The notes: generated by a model from the letters alone, not told the origin. A DNA stretch of 64,000 nt from Gemmatimonadota bacterium (GCA_018672475.1 JABHFS010000137.1:62001-126000); one strand, 5' to 3'. Positions 10,050 to 18,160 are shown, counted from the first letter of the stretch. A program made the numbers and translations.

Positions 10050-10490
10050 TCAAGCCGCGGCGATACGTCGATCCCGCTTCGGCAGGTCAATCTGCACCTG
10101 GATGCCTTCACCAACCTCGCTCTCGATGCAAATCCGGTCGCCGTGATCTTAGACGATGCGATAGGCCGCCGACAACCGTGCGTCGGTGCGAGAGCCCAGT
10201 TCAAAAATCGCATCCAATTATTCGCGGGAATCCCCCGGCGCGCAGTCGATGCGCTCGCTAACAACATAATCACCTACGATCTCGACGCCACCGCCGAGCT
10301 GCTGGCCCAATAGCGCCAGCGCACTGTCCAGCCCCTCGTGGATATCGGCCAACTGCAATGGGGCCTGATCCAAACGGACAAAGCTCTTGAGACTTTCGAC
10401 GATGCGCACGATGCGCTTGCCCGCCTCCCGGGTCGCCGCGTTATTGCCCTTGAAGATCTCCAGGGCCTACAACAACGGCCGGCTCGGCCT
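10050..10490 (-). pseudogene. Decayed sensor histidine kinase (C-terminal part)
   Basis: Minus-strand translation gives fragments of a kinase core: EAGKRIVRIVESLKSFVRLD, IHEGLDSALALLGQQLGG, and a last strand of the HATPase domain, ICIESEVGEGIQVQIDLP, ending at a TGA at 10050-10052. The pieces lie in more than one frame with stop codons between them (a TAG upstream of the dimerisation helix, a stop after CAPGDSRE, another before DHGDRI). The middle HATPase region with the G1/G2 boxes is largely missing. The remnant resembles kinases of the kind that use EGLDSTLALL before the N box. Confidence 0.75.
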
Positions 10491-10621
10491 CAGCGCTTTG
10501 ATCCATGGGGGTAGCCTTTAGCGTATGTGCAGGACCGCATCGAATAGTTAATATACATGCCGTACCACAGGCGCCCAAAGCACGGACCGGACGCCTGTCC
10601 TAATTTTCCCAGGAGACCAGT

Positions 10622-11320
10622 ATGGTATATGTAGTAGGCCACCGGGGCGCCGCCGGCGTCCTCCCGGAAAATACGCTCGCTGGCTTTCGCTACGCGATCG
10701 AACTCGGCGTCGACTATGTAGAATGCGACGTGCACTTGAGCCGCGACGGCCAACTCGTCGTGATGCACGATGCCACCGTCGACCGCACCACCGATGCCAC
10801 CGGCGCGATCTGCGACCTCGACTTCGACCGCATCCGCGCGCTCGACGCCGGCAAGGGCGCACAGGTACCCACCCTCGACGAAGTGCTGGCCCTCGTGCAA
10901 GGCCAGGTCAAATTGCTGTGCGAGCTCAAAGGCGAAGGCGTCGAAAACTCGACCATTGACGCGGTAAAAGCCCGCGGCATGACCAGCGAGGTCTATTTCA
11001 CCTGCTTTAATATGGATCGCCTGGAAGCGGTGCGCCGCCTCGGCGACGACCTTCTGATCGGGGCCATCCTGCCCGACCCGGAAGAAAAAGACATCGCCCG
11101 CGCCCTCGAACTCGGCGCGGCGGGCATCGGCATCCAATACCGCAACCTCTGCCTGCGACAAGTCGAACGCGTGCTCGACGCCGGGCTGGATCTGCGCGCC
11201 TGGAACCCAGATACCCTGCCCGAGCAACGGGCCATGATCGCCCTCGGCGTCAAAGGCATCAGCAGCAACCGTCCCGACATCTTGCTCGATTATCTCAACA
11301 AGCAGAAGGCCGACGCCTGA
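10622..11320 (+). CDS. Glycerophosphodiester phosphodiesterase
   Basis: TIM-barrel phosphodiesterase (GDPD family) that splits glycerophosphodiesters into glycerol 3-phosphate and an alcohol. The family signature is clear: HRGAAGVLPENT at residues 7-18, YVECDVHLSRDG with the metal-binding Glu/Asp at 34 and 36, and the catalytic His in VVMHDATVDRTT near 49. Length 232 residues is at the short end of the family. There is no signal peptide, so it acts in the cytoplasm. A Shine-Dalgarno-like AGGAG sits 7-11 bp before the ATG. The MATE reading frame opens at its 3' end, so the two genes may be coupled. Confidence 0.95.
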   Translation: MVYVVGHRGAAGVLPENTLAGFRYAIELGVDYVECDVHLSRDGQLVVMHDATVDRTTDATGAICDLDFDRIRALDAGKGAQVPTLDEVLALVQGQVKLLCELKGEGVENSTIDAVKARGMTSEVYFTCFNMDRLEAVRRLGDDLLIGAILPDPEEKDIARALELGAAGIGIQYRNLCLRQVERVLDAGLDLRAWNPDTLPEQRAMIALGVKGISSNRPDILLDYLNKQKADA

Positions 11321-11412
11321 ACCACACCACACCGGCTTCTTCATCCCGGTTTAACCGCTCGCTGGTCCGCCCGGTTTTCGCCCTAGCCTTTCCAGTCGCC
11401 GCGTCCTCGCAA

Positions 11413-12687
11413 TTGGACACGCTGGCCGGCCTAGCCGATGTCTTTCTAGTCCGCGACCTGGGCGCCGACGCGATTTCCGCCGTCGGCGTCTCTCAGATCG
11501 TCACCATGGTCATCGGCGTCATGATGATCTCGGTCTCCACCGGTGCCTTCACCATGGTCGCCCAGGCCATCGGCGCCGGCTCGCCAGTCGAAGCGAGCGC
11601 CACCACCAAGCAAGCATTCACCCTCGTCACACTTGTCAGCATCGCACTGAGTCTGATCGGCATCATCACCTCCCGTTTCGCCCTGGAGATGCTCAGCATG
11701 CCCCCCGCGATCATCGAGTTAGGCACGGCCTACCTACGCGTATTCTTCGCCGGCCTGGTCTTCATGACGCTCAATTTCACGCTCAGCAATTGCCTTTACG
11801 GGGCCGGCGAGACGCGTATCCCCCTCTATCTCAACGGCGTTATGGCGTTGCTCAAAATCGCCTTGAGTTATTTGCTGATCTTCGGCATAGGCCCCTTCCC
11901 GGAATTGGGCGTCACCGGCGCGGCCCTTTCCACGGTAATCAGCCGGGCCGCTGGCTTCTTACTCGGCATGGTCCTACTCTACAACGGCCGGCTGCCGCTA
12001 TGTCTGTTGCCCGGCACCTCATACTTTCCCGACCGGGCGCGCGCCCAGCGCATGTTGCGTATCGGCATCCCCTCCGCGATGCAGGGCCTCTTCCGCAACG
12101 GGTCGGGCGTGGTCTTCCTCAAGCTCATCGCCCTGACGGCGGCCCCAGTCACCGCCGTCGCCGCCTACTCAATCGGCAACCAGATGGAACGCATCATACG
12201 CCGAACCTCTTTGGCTTTCGGCACCGCCGCCACGACGCTTGTCGGCCAAAATCTGGGCGCCCAGAACCAACAAGCCGCCGTGCAAAGCGGATGGACCGCC
12301 ACCCTCGTCGGCGCGTTAAGTATGGCCTTACTCGGTCTACCGTTGGCCTGGTTCGCCCCTGAGATCATGGGATTCTTCACCGTCGAACCAGCCATCATTC
12401 GAGTCGGTGTCATCTATATCTACGCCATCGCACTGGCAGAACCGTTCCAATGCCTAGCCATCGGCGCCGGCGGAGCACTGCGCGGTGCCGGCGACACCAA
12501 ACCCGCCTTATACTATACGATCATTAGCCAGTGGTTGGTCCGCCTGCCGGTCGGATACGCCTTGGCCTTCTGGTTGCACTGGGACATCTCGGGCCTTTGG
12601 GTCAGCCTGGTCGCGTTCAGCGTCCTGCAAGCCCTATTAACCATTCGCAAATTTACCGATGGGTCTTGGCAGAATCGGGAAATCTGA
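11413..12687 (+). CDS. MATE-family efflux transporter
   Basis: Twelve-helix Na+ or H+ antiporter of the MATE/NorM type exporting cationic drugs or metabolites. Family features include DVFLVRDLGADAISAVGVSQ in the first helix region, QAIGAGSPVEA in the first loop and LYGAGETRIPLYLN between the halves, with the repeat GGALRGAGDTKPAL in the second half. The TTG at 11413 gives 424 residues but cuts into helix 1: the frame is open upstream and reads FNRSLVRPVFALAFPVAASS, a normal MATE start. The true start is probably 50-95 bp upstream, possibly a CTG at 11317 or 11362. Confidence 0.93.
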   Translation: MDTLAGLADVFLVRDLGADAISAVGVSQIVTMVIGVMMISVSTGAFTMVAQAIGAGSPVEASATTKQAFTLVTLVSIALSLIGIITSRFALEMLSMPPAIIELGTAYLRVFFAGLVFMTLNFTLSNCLYGAGETRIPLYLNGVMALLKIALSYLLIFGIGPFPELGVTGAALSTVISRAAGFLLGMVLLYNGRLPLCLLPGTSYFPDRARAQRMLRIGIPSAMQGLFRNGSGVVFLKLIALTAAPVTAVAAYSIGNQMERIIRRTSLAFGTAATTLVGQNLGAQNQQAAVQSGWTATLVGALSMALLGLPLAWFAPEIMGFFTVEPAIIRVGVIYIYAIALAEPFQCLAIGAGGALRGAGDTKPALYYTIISQWLVRLPVGYALAFWLHWDISGLWVSLVAFSVLQALLTIRKFTDGSWQNREI

Positions 12688-12710
12688 AAGGTAAAACCCG
12701 TCCCTGCGAA

Positions 12711-12988
12711 GCGAACAGCTAGCTGTAGTCCGTGCAACACTGCGCCGACTACAAGCCGAAATCACTCGACTGGTAAAAGCCGTCAACGACGAAATAATCG
12801 TGCAATCCTTCCATACACCCACGATATTTTCGCCATCGGCATCACCGTACTCTCCATCGCAATCTCCTTGAGCGGCATGGGCCTTATCGCCAATCGCAAA
12901 TTTCCGTGGGTCACCGGGGCTCTGTTTCGGCATTGTCGGTTGCAGGATCGCGATCTATGGCCTGTTCGATTTCTTCCTTTCCTGCTAG
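12711..12988 (+). pseudogene. Decayed small membrane protein (DUF4337-like)
   Basis: Fragments in three frames line up as one small protein. A helix VRATLRRLQAEITRLVKAVN is followed, after a frameshift, by HDIFAIGITVLSIAISLSGM, then after another shift by GLCFGIVGCRIAIYGLFDFF and a TAG at 12986-12988. The order, coiled-coil helix and then two short membrane helices, resembles the C-terminal half of DUF4337-type proteins. At least two frameshifts make it non-functional. Confidence 0.6.
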
Positions 12989-13112
12989 CGCCTGCCCTAA
13001 GTCATCCACTATTGAAAAATACGTACAAACACCCTTAAAATATTGCCCAACATTGGCTTATGGGTATTCCTTGTGCTTGCACAAATATTGACTATATTAT
13101 CCCTATTGCTCG

Positions 13113-13285
13113 TCTCTACAAGAGTTGTAGAGATACATGTACCACGTTGGCAGTCGTTCGGATCCGCGTAGATTCCTACCATAGGCCTGCTGTAGTTTTC
13201 CCTACTGAAAAGCCTGCAGCAGTAGATTCCTACTCACAACCATTCGTACGCCCTGTTCCAACCGCATATTTTAAAGGATTTCATC
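13113..13285 (+). promoter_or_regulatory. Structured leader upstream of the cold-shock gene
   Basis: A 9-bp perfect hairpin (TCTCTACAA, loop GAG, TTGTAGAGA) lies at 13113-13133. A 12-bp self-complementary word, GTAGATTCCTAC, occurs at 13168-13179 and again at 13222-13233. Between them two related GC-rich words, GCCTGCTGTAG and GCCTGCAGCAG, flank a T-rich loop. cspA-type genes often have long structured 5' leaders that change fold in the cold; that this stretch does so is inference. An AAAGGA Shine-Dalgarno precedes the ATG. Confidence 0.4.
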
Positions 13286-13495
13286 ATGGCAGACCGCGAG
13301 AGGGGAACCGTTAAATGGTTCAACGACGCTAAGGGCTTTGGCTTTATCGAGCGCGAAAGCGGCGACGACGTTTTCGTTCATCACAGCGCTATCCAAGCCG
13401 AGGGTTTCCGCACGTTGCCCGAAGGACAGCAAGTCGAGTTCGAAGTTGTCCAAGGTCCCAAAGGCCCCGCGGCTGAAAGCGTCACCACGCTATAA
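13286..13495 (+). CDS. Cold-shock-domain protein (CspA family)
   Basis: 69-residue single OB-fold nucleic-acid-binding protein. It has both RNA-binding motifs, RNP1-like KGFGFIER and RNP2-like DVFVHHSAI, and the usual start [14 protein letters not shown]. It binds single-stranded RNA or DNA and acts as an RNA chaperone, often at low temperature or in stationary phase. It is preceded by a structured leader, followed by a strong terminator, and then by an RRM-type RNA-binding protein, so the pair form a small RNA-handling locus. Confidence 0.97.
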   Translation: MADRERGTVKWFNDAKGFGFIERESGDDVFVHHSAIQAEGFRTLPEGQQVEFEVVQGPKGPAAESVTTL

Positions 13496-13515
13496 CCGAC
13501 CGCATTCGATTCTGC

Positions 13516-13558
13516 AAAAGAGGGTGATGTAGAATTTACATCGCCCTCTTTTCTTTTT
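13516..13558 (+). terminator. Rho-independent terminator after the cold-shock gene
   Basis: An inverted repeat AGAGGG-t-GATGTA / TACATC-g-CCCTCT with a 5-nt loop is followed by a T-rich run (TTTTCTTTTTT). It ends transcription of the cold-shock gene just before the ribosome site of the next gene. Confidence 0.88.
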
Positions 13559-13569
13559 TAGGAGTTTTA

Positions 13570-13839
13570 ATGAAAATCCGTATAGACGATCTCGCTGGCG
13601 ACGTCACAGAAGACGACCTCCGCACACTCTTCGAACTCTTCGGCGCGGTAGCGGCCGTCTCCATCGACACGCGGCGGCGTTGGGCTCAGATCGACATGCC
13701 CAGTAAGTCGGCTGCCCGCGAAGCCATCGATGGACTCAACGGGCAAAACCTCAAAGGTTTTGACATGACGGTCGCCGAGATGGCGGATCGCCCCCCCTCG
13801 CGGCCAAAGGGCAAACCCCGAAAAGGCCGACGACGCTAG
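13570..13839 (+). CDS. RRM-domain RNA-binding protein
   Basis: 89 residues forming one RNA recognition motif. Strand 1 (RNP2 position) reads IRIDDLAG, then helix 1 EDDLRTLFELFG, and RNP1 position RRRWAQIDMP; helix 2 is KSAAREAIDGLNG and strand 4 FDMTVAEM. The aromatic residues normally found in RNP1 are mostly replaced (only Trp remains), so binding may rely on the basic tail PSRPKGKPRKGRRR. Similar short RRM proteins in bacteria are found next to or co-regulated with cold-shock genes. An AGGAG precedes the start. Confidence 0.9.
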   Translation: MKIRIDDLAGDVTEDDLRTLFELFGAVAAVSIDTRRRWAQIDMPSKSAAREAIDGLNGQNLKGFDMTVAEMADRPPSRPKGKPRKGRRR

Positions 13840-14539
13840 TCCTTTTAGCCGGGGCAAGGATACAATCCGGCTGACATCTTTGATTGATATAGCGGCCCAA
13901 CATCGCCGGTTCGTCGATGCCGAGCGGCCCACTTTTCGTACCACTGCGCCTGTAGCCTAAACCACCGGCTGTATTACCCCCCCCGTGGTCCATCAGGGCT
14001 TCGTGTGATCCTTCCAATAAGCTTTCCGCCCTTGCAAAATTCCGCTCGGCCGTCCCTAAGCCGAGCCCAATCGGCGTGAGATCATCACCGGGGTCTATAT
14101 GTGCTACACGCTGAGCCGCAAAAGACTACTGAGCTGGTTAATACTCGGTGGCAGTTTCACCTAAGCGGTCGCGATGATCCTCTATCTGGTCTATGCTCCT
14201 TAGACGCAATTGCAATTGTATCTGCATCGCCCCGCCCGCTAGATCTTCTGCCGCTGCCAAAATTCCGATGCCATTCTGCTAGATCGCATCGTCCGGCACC
14301 TCAAAACGCAACACATTCTTTTCCGGCGACCGATAATACAGAGGCGCGTCCGCCCCCCGTTCAACGGCCAGTTGATGCACCGTACCGAAATAACGCCGCG
14401 GCCGCACCAACACCGTGCGCAATTCCGCGCCGTCCAACGACCCCCTAACTCCGGAACGCCCCAGCGAATCGGCTTCGGCCAAGGGCGGAAAATCCGTCGA
14501 ACTGGCGAAAGCTCTCTTCCTGCCAGTTGTCCGGAACGC
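13840..14539. other. 700 bp without a readable gene
   Basis: No frame gives a recognisable protein. A short plus-strand piece near 14090-14200 reads as a hydrophobic segment interrupted by stops (RKRLLSWLILGGSFT, stop, AVAMILYLVYAP). A minus-strand frame at 14279-14482 (68 residues, with RYFGTVHQLAVERG) is open but matches no family I know. Both may be remnants of genes once downstream of fliM. I see no RNA gene or clear terminator here. Confidence 0.4.
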
Positions 14540-15799
14540 TCAGTCGGCTAGTGGTTTGCTCCGGTTGCGGTATTTCGTCTCTTCGGTCGCCGGTATCGCG
14601 CCGGCCACCTTCACCGAATTATGCCCGTGTTTGCTCACACAGGGATACGCCAGATACTTGGGCTCTTCGGCGAGGTAGACCACCGCCGGTTCGTCCACTA
14701 GCGTTTCCAACGTCATCACGTCACCGACCTTGAGCTTGCGCGCGTCGGCGACTGAGATCTGCCCGGTGCCCAACTCGGCCTTGACCGGTAGTTCCATGCC
14801 GCCCATGCGCAAGCGGTTCTGTCGCAACAACTCAGCCTGATTCAGGCGTTTACTGCGCACATAGCTTTGCTGTCCCAAGCGCGGCAGAATCGACTCCAGC
14901 GTAAAGAAAGGATAGCAGAGACTGATTAAACCCGAGGCATTGGTTGAATTCACCTCGAAGGCCAGCAGGATCACGATCTCCGAAGCCACCGTGACCTGCA
15001 TAAACTCCGGGTTTGTTTCAAGTTCAACATCGGTAATCTCCACCTTCAGGATCGGCTCCCAGGTCGCCTCCAGATCCTCGATCATCTTCTTGACCAAGGT
15101 ATTCATCTCACCGATCTCAATAGGCGTCACCTGCCGGGCCTCGACACCTTGCGACGACCCCTTACCGCCAAAGGAACGATCGATCGTCGCGAAAGTCACC
15201 GGCATCGAGATATCGAGAATCGCCTGGCCATTGGTCGGCCCGAGCGTAAATTGATACGACAGCGCCGGATTGGACAGACTCATAATAAACTCGGCATAGG
15301 TCGTCTGGTCGACAAAGGCCGTGTCGACATCGACGACCGCTTGAAAGGTCTCCGACAACGTCGAGCTTAACAGCCGGGCGAAATTGTCGTGTAAATTCTC
15401 CAACATGCGCAACTGGTCTCTGTTGACGCGCGCCGGGTGTTTGAAATCGTAGGACATCACCATGGTTTTTCTCGCCTCTCTCGCTTTGTTTTCTTCTACC
15501 TGCCGCTTCTTGTCGGCTTGCTCGGCAATGCGCCCTTTGACTATCGTACGCAACCCGGTGCGCTGTCTCTTGCTAACGCCCTTACCTTCAATCGCCGCAT
15601 CGAGCGCCGCTAACGCGCTCTTTTCGCACGCATCAGCCTCCAGGTCGCTCATGCCCAAGCCATTTATTTCCCTGAAGAGCGTTGCAATTCCCTTGTTATC
15701 GACGCCGTATTTGGCCAAGCGATCCGCCAACGACGGCATATCGCCATCATTCGCCGACAGCAACGCGTCAATCTCTTGCTGTGACAGTATATCAGCCAT
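14540..15799 (-). CDS. fliM: Flagellar motor switch protein FliM with a long N-terminal insert
   Basis: C-ring protein that carries the CheY-P binding site and helps set motor direction. Residues 1-16 are the CheY-binding peptide (LSQQEIDALLSA). The middle domain begins at YDFKHPARVNRDQL (117-130) and contains TYAEFIMSLSNPALSY. The C-terminal SpoA domain (about 335-400) ends the fold with VGDVMTLETLVDEP. Between peptide and middle domain lie about 100 residues, much more than the usual linker, including a folded-looking stretch (KGIATLFREINGLGMSDLEA) and a basic helix. Length 419 against about 330 in the family. It is last in the cluster, 12 bp after fliG. Confidence 0.95.
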   Translation of the reverse strand: MADILSQQEIDALLSANDGDMPSLADRLAKYGVDNKGIATLFREINGLGMSDLEADACEKSALAALDAAIEGKGVSKRQRTGLRTIVKGRIAEQADKKRQVEENKAREARKTMVMSYDFKHPARVNRDQLRMLENLHDNFARLLSSTLSETFQAVVDVDTAFVDQTTYAEFIMSLSNPALSYQFTLGPTNGQAILDISMPVTFATIDRSFGGKGSSQGVEARQVTPIEIGEMNTLVKKMIEDLEATWEPILKVEITDVELETNPEFMQVTVASEIVILLAFEVNSTNASGLISLCYPFFTLESILPRLGQQSYVRSKRLNQAELLRQNRLRMGGMELPVKAELGTGQISVADARKLKVGDVMTLETLVDEPAVVYLAEEPKYLAYPCVSKHGHNSVKVAGAIPATEETKYRNRSKPLAD

Positions 15800-15811
15800 T
15801 TTATCGCTCCT

Positions 15812-17053
15812 CTATACCCACTGATCTTCGTCGAATTCACCCCGCACAATCGTCACCTCGCCCTTTTCCTCTAATTGGCGCACTTGCTGCACGATCCTAA
15901 GCTGCGTCTCTTCAACCTCCGACAGCCGCATCGGCCCCATAAGCTCCATTTCTTCGGTGATAAAGGTCCGCACCTTCTCCGACATATTGCTCAGAATTTT
16001 TTCTTTGAGTTCACCCGAAACCGCCTTCAGCGCGATAATTAAATCTTTCTGGTCTACTTCCTTCATCAGAACCTGGACTTCCCTGTCAGTCATTTTTTTA
16101 ATATCGTCGAATACGAGCATTAAATTCCGCACCGACTCGGCGACCTTCGGGTCCTGCGCATCCATACTGTCGAGCACATTCTTTTCGACGCTCGATCCCG
16201 TCATATTAAGCACATCGGCCACCACCTTAGGCCCGCCGACACCCTGCATCCCCTTGGCGAGGCGGCCGAACATGCGGTATATCGCCTGCTCGGCACGCTC
16301 GAGCACCTCCTCCGACACATCCTCCATCGTCGCCATGCGATAGGCCACATCCGACTGCATACGCTCAGGCAACCACGACAAAATCACCGCGGCATGGCCG
16401 GCTTGCAACTGCGATAGCAGCAGTGCGATGGGCTGCGGATGCTCGTGGCTGATATAGGGCGCGATCTGCCCCGGATCCATCTGCGCCAATAGTTTGAAGG
16501 CCGAGCCGGTGCTCATATCAAAGTTCTCCTCCTCGACCACTCTATCAGCCCACCACGGCGCCACCACCTCGCCCAACAGAGCCTTGGCGTATGCTGCGCC
16601 GCCAAGCTCCAGATATTCACCGCTCTCGATGCGCGAGCGCACGGTCTCTAACGCGTGCATGCCCGCGTTGTGCGCCACCTCTTTGAGTTGGGCGACGGCC
16701 TTGCCCATTTGTGCTGCCTCTTCGCGGTCTAGCCGCCCGAGCACTCGCACGCCAACCTCTTTGCCCGAAGCGACAAAGAAGGCCGCGACGATTTGCGAAG
16801 CATTCATGCCCGCCAGCGGCCCATCGCCCTTTTCGTCCCGATGTAGAATCGAACGCAAGACGGCCGCCGCTTCGTTGGCGTGTTGCCAGATATAGGCGTG
16901 GATGCTGCCTGCAGGAATCGTTGCGGACAGATCCGTGCCGGCGGGCTCTTCTGGCTCTAGCGTCCAACCGCGTGACACGGGCGCTGCCAACACCCGCACC
17001 TCTCCCAATTCTTCCTCACTTGGGAAGACCACTTTTTTTATTTCCGCGCCCAT
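15812..17053 (-). CDS. fliG: Flagellar motor switch protein FliG with N-terminal extension
   Basis: C-ring protein linking the MS ring to FliM and to the stator. The middle domain has the EHPQ motif at 204-207 (SHEHPQPIALLLSQLQ), and the C-terminal domain has the torque helix region DDIKKMTDREVQVLMKEVDQ and GPMRLSEVEETQLRIV. A FliG N-domain-like part spans about 85-170, preceded by some 80 residues not usual in FliG (413 residues in total, against about 335). The start ATG overlaps the stop of the preceding fliN-type gene (TGATG), which couples their translation. Confidence 0.95.
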   Translation of the reverse strand: MGAEIKKVVFPSEEELGEVRVLAAPVSRGWTLEPEEPAGTDLSATIPAGSIHAYIWQHANEAAAVLRSILHRDEKGDGPLAGMNASQIVAAFFVASGKEVGVRVLGRLDREEAAQMGKAVAQLKEVAHNAGMHALETVRSRIESGEYLELGGAAYAKALLGEVVAPWWADRVVEEENFDMSTGSAFKLLAQMDPGQIAPYISHEHPQPIALLLSQLQAGHAAVILSWLPERMQSDVAYRMATMEDVSEEVLERAEQAIYRMFGRLAKGMQGVGGPKVVADVLNMTGSSVEKNVLDSMDAQDPKVAESVRNLMLVFDDIKKMTDREVQVLMKEVDQKDLIIALKAVSGELKEKILSNMSEKVRTFITEEMELMGPMRLSEVEETQLRIVQQVRQLEEKGEVTIVRGEFDEDQWV

Positions 17054-17316
17054 CAGCTCACCTCCTCGGGATAAAGGGTCAGCGAGGTAACGCGCACCGC
17101 CATCAGATCGGTGACGACCACGACCTCTCCTTCCGCAAAGAGATGGCCATTGAGGCGAATCTCAAAGGCCTCACCGGCCAACTTGTCGAATTCGATGACA
17201 CTGCCGACTGCTAGTTTGCGCGCCTCGGCCAACGTCAATCCTTTGCGCGCCGCCTCACAGCACACTTCAACCGCCACATTGCCCAGATGCGCCAAGCGCT
17301 CCTTCTCCTGGTTCAT
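17053..17316 (-). CDS. FliN/SpoA-type flagellar switch protein, short form
   Basis: 87 residues covering one SpoA (surface presentation of antigens) domain: LTLAEARKLAVGSVIEFDKL, then EIRLNGHLFAEGEVVVVTDL and a hydrophobic last strand. FliN forms the base of the C-ring. The N-terminal 10-15 residues replace the usual acidic FliN leader. It lies between a second fliN-type gene and fliG with nearly no spacing, so the cluster encodes two different FliN-like subunits, comparable in principle to the FliN/FliY or SctQ-type pairs of other systems. Confidence 0.88.
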   Translation of the reverse strand: MNQEKERLAHLGNVAVEVCCEAARKGLTLAEARKLAVGSVIEFDKLAGEAFEIRLNGHLFAEGEVVVVTDLMAVRVTSLTLYPEEVS

Positions 17317-17319
17317 AGC

Positions 17320-17637
17320 CTATACCTCCTCCAGGACCTCGGTGAGCCGCACGCCAAAATTCTCCCCCACGGTCACAATTTCACCGCGGGCAAAGAGCTT
17401 CCCATTGAGCAGAATGTCCACCGAATCGCCAACTTTCTTATTTAGCTCGATAAGCGACTGCTCGCCGATATTGAGCGCTTGGTCTAGCGTTATGCGCGTG
17501 CGCCCCAACTCGACCGAAGCCGTCAACTGCACCGTGTCAAGCGCGTCGATATTGTCCTTGGCCAGCGCCGGAGCCGTCTGCTTGGTGGCTGGAGCCTTCT
17601 TCGTCGCTTTCTTCTTTACAGCTTTCTTCGTCGCCAT
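17320..17637 (-). CDS. fliN: FliN-type flagellar motor switch protein with Lys/Ala-rich leader
   Basis: 105 residues. The C-terminal 75 form a standard FliN SpoA domain (VQLTASVELGRTRITLDQAL, then SVDILLNGKLFARGEIVTVG). The first 27 are a Lys/Ala/Thr-rich leader (KKAVKKKATKKAPATK) unlike the acidic leader of most FliN and similar to disordered histone-H1-like tails. This is the better FliN candidate of the two. It is 3 bp upstream of the short FliN gene. The upstream reading frame of the broken FliG-C gene runs into its 5' part, but the two do not share a frame. Confidence 0.92.
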   Translation of the reverse strand: MATKKAVKKKATKKAPATKQTAPALAKDNIDALDTVQLTASVELGRTRITLDQALNIGEQSLIELNKKVGDSVDILLNGKLFARGEIVTVGENFGVRLTEVLEEV

Positions 17638-17667
17638 AACGCCATCCCCTTCTATTGTAATTGTCGC

Positions 17668-17968
17668 CTAAAACTGAATCTTGCCTTGTTCCGCCATCGT
17701 TATACATATGCATAACGATCCGCGCCTGTGAATCGAGTATCTGCCCCGGCTCGCAGCGCACAAGGCCAACTTCTTCACTGATAAAGACCTGCACCCGCTC
17801 CGACATATTGCACAAAAATTTCTCCCGCACCGCCGAGCTGACGCCCTTTAAAGCAATCACCAAATCACGCTGATCAATCTCACGCATCGACTGCTCGATG
17901 ATCTCGTCCGCCAATTCGACCAGCCCTTCAAAATCCAATGCCCGATCCAACTGCTCGACAGGATCCAT
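17668..17968 (-). pseudogene. Stand-alone FliG C-terminal domain, frameshifted at the end
   Basis: From ATG 17968 the frame gives a FliG C-terminal domain without N and M domains: LVELADEIIEQSMREIDQRD, LVIALKGVSSAVREKFLCNM and SERVQVFISEEVGLVRC, alignable to residues 310-395 of the intact FliG. In this frame the reading then runs on past QARIVMHM to 17537, into fliN. In the neighbouring frame the expected FliG ending appears, MAEQGKIQF followed by TAG at 17668-17670. A one-base indel near 17700 therefore breaks the gene, unless it is a sequencing error or a programmed shift. Confidence 0.7.
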
Positions 17969-18160
17969 CAGGGGCTTGGGCGGATTCTTCTGCGCGATAG
18001 TATCCCCTCGCGCAGGGGAAAGGCCACCAACGTCGCGGCGATACCGCCGCCCACCACTACCAGCAAAGCCGTCCCATCGAGCCCTACACTGCTACCATCC
18101 ACCGCCCCTGCCAGAGATCAGTGCACCGCCGACTAAGCCTATTAAGGTTGCAATATCCAT
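17968..18160 (-). pseudogene. motA N-terminal fragment, frameshifted
   Basis: Reading from ATG 18160 gives MDIATLIGLVGGALI, the typical first helix of the stator protein MotA. After a frameshift the next segment is VDGSSVGLDGTALLVVVGGG then IAATLVAFPLREGIL, the second MotA helix with its conserved Phe-Pro-Leu. The MotA frame ends at a TGA overlapping the ATG of the FliG-C fragment (TGATG). The remaining roughly 200 residues of MotA, with the cytoplasmic loop and helices 3-4, are absent, as is motB. Confidence 0.8.

Noticed and set aside
10490-11344. 285-codon open frame antisense to the glycerophosphodiesterase
   Set aside because: Arises from the third-position bias of the real gene, and covers the HRG...ENT active-site region on the other strand.
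14279-14482. 68-codon minus-strand frame after fliM as a further flagellar gene
   Set aside because: It is open but resembles no flagellar protein, has no ribosome site near its ATG, and the DNA around it is broken. Kept only as part of the unassigned interval.
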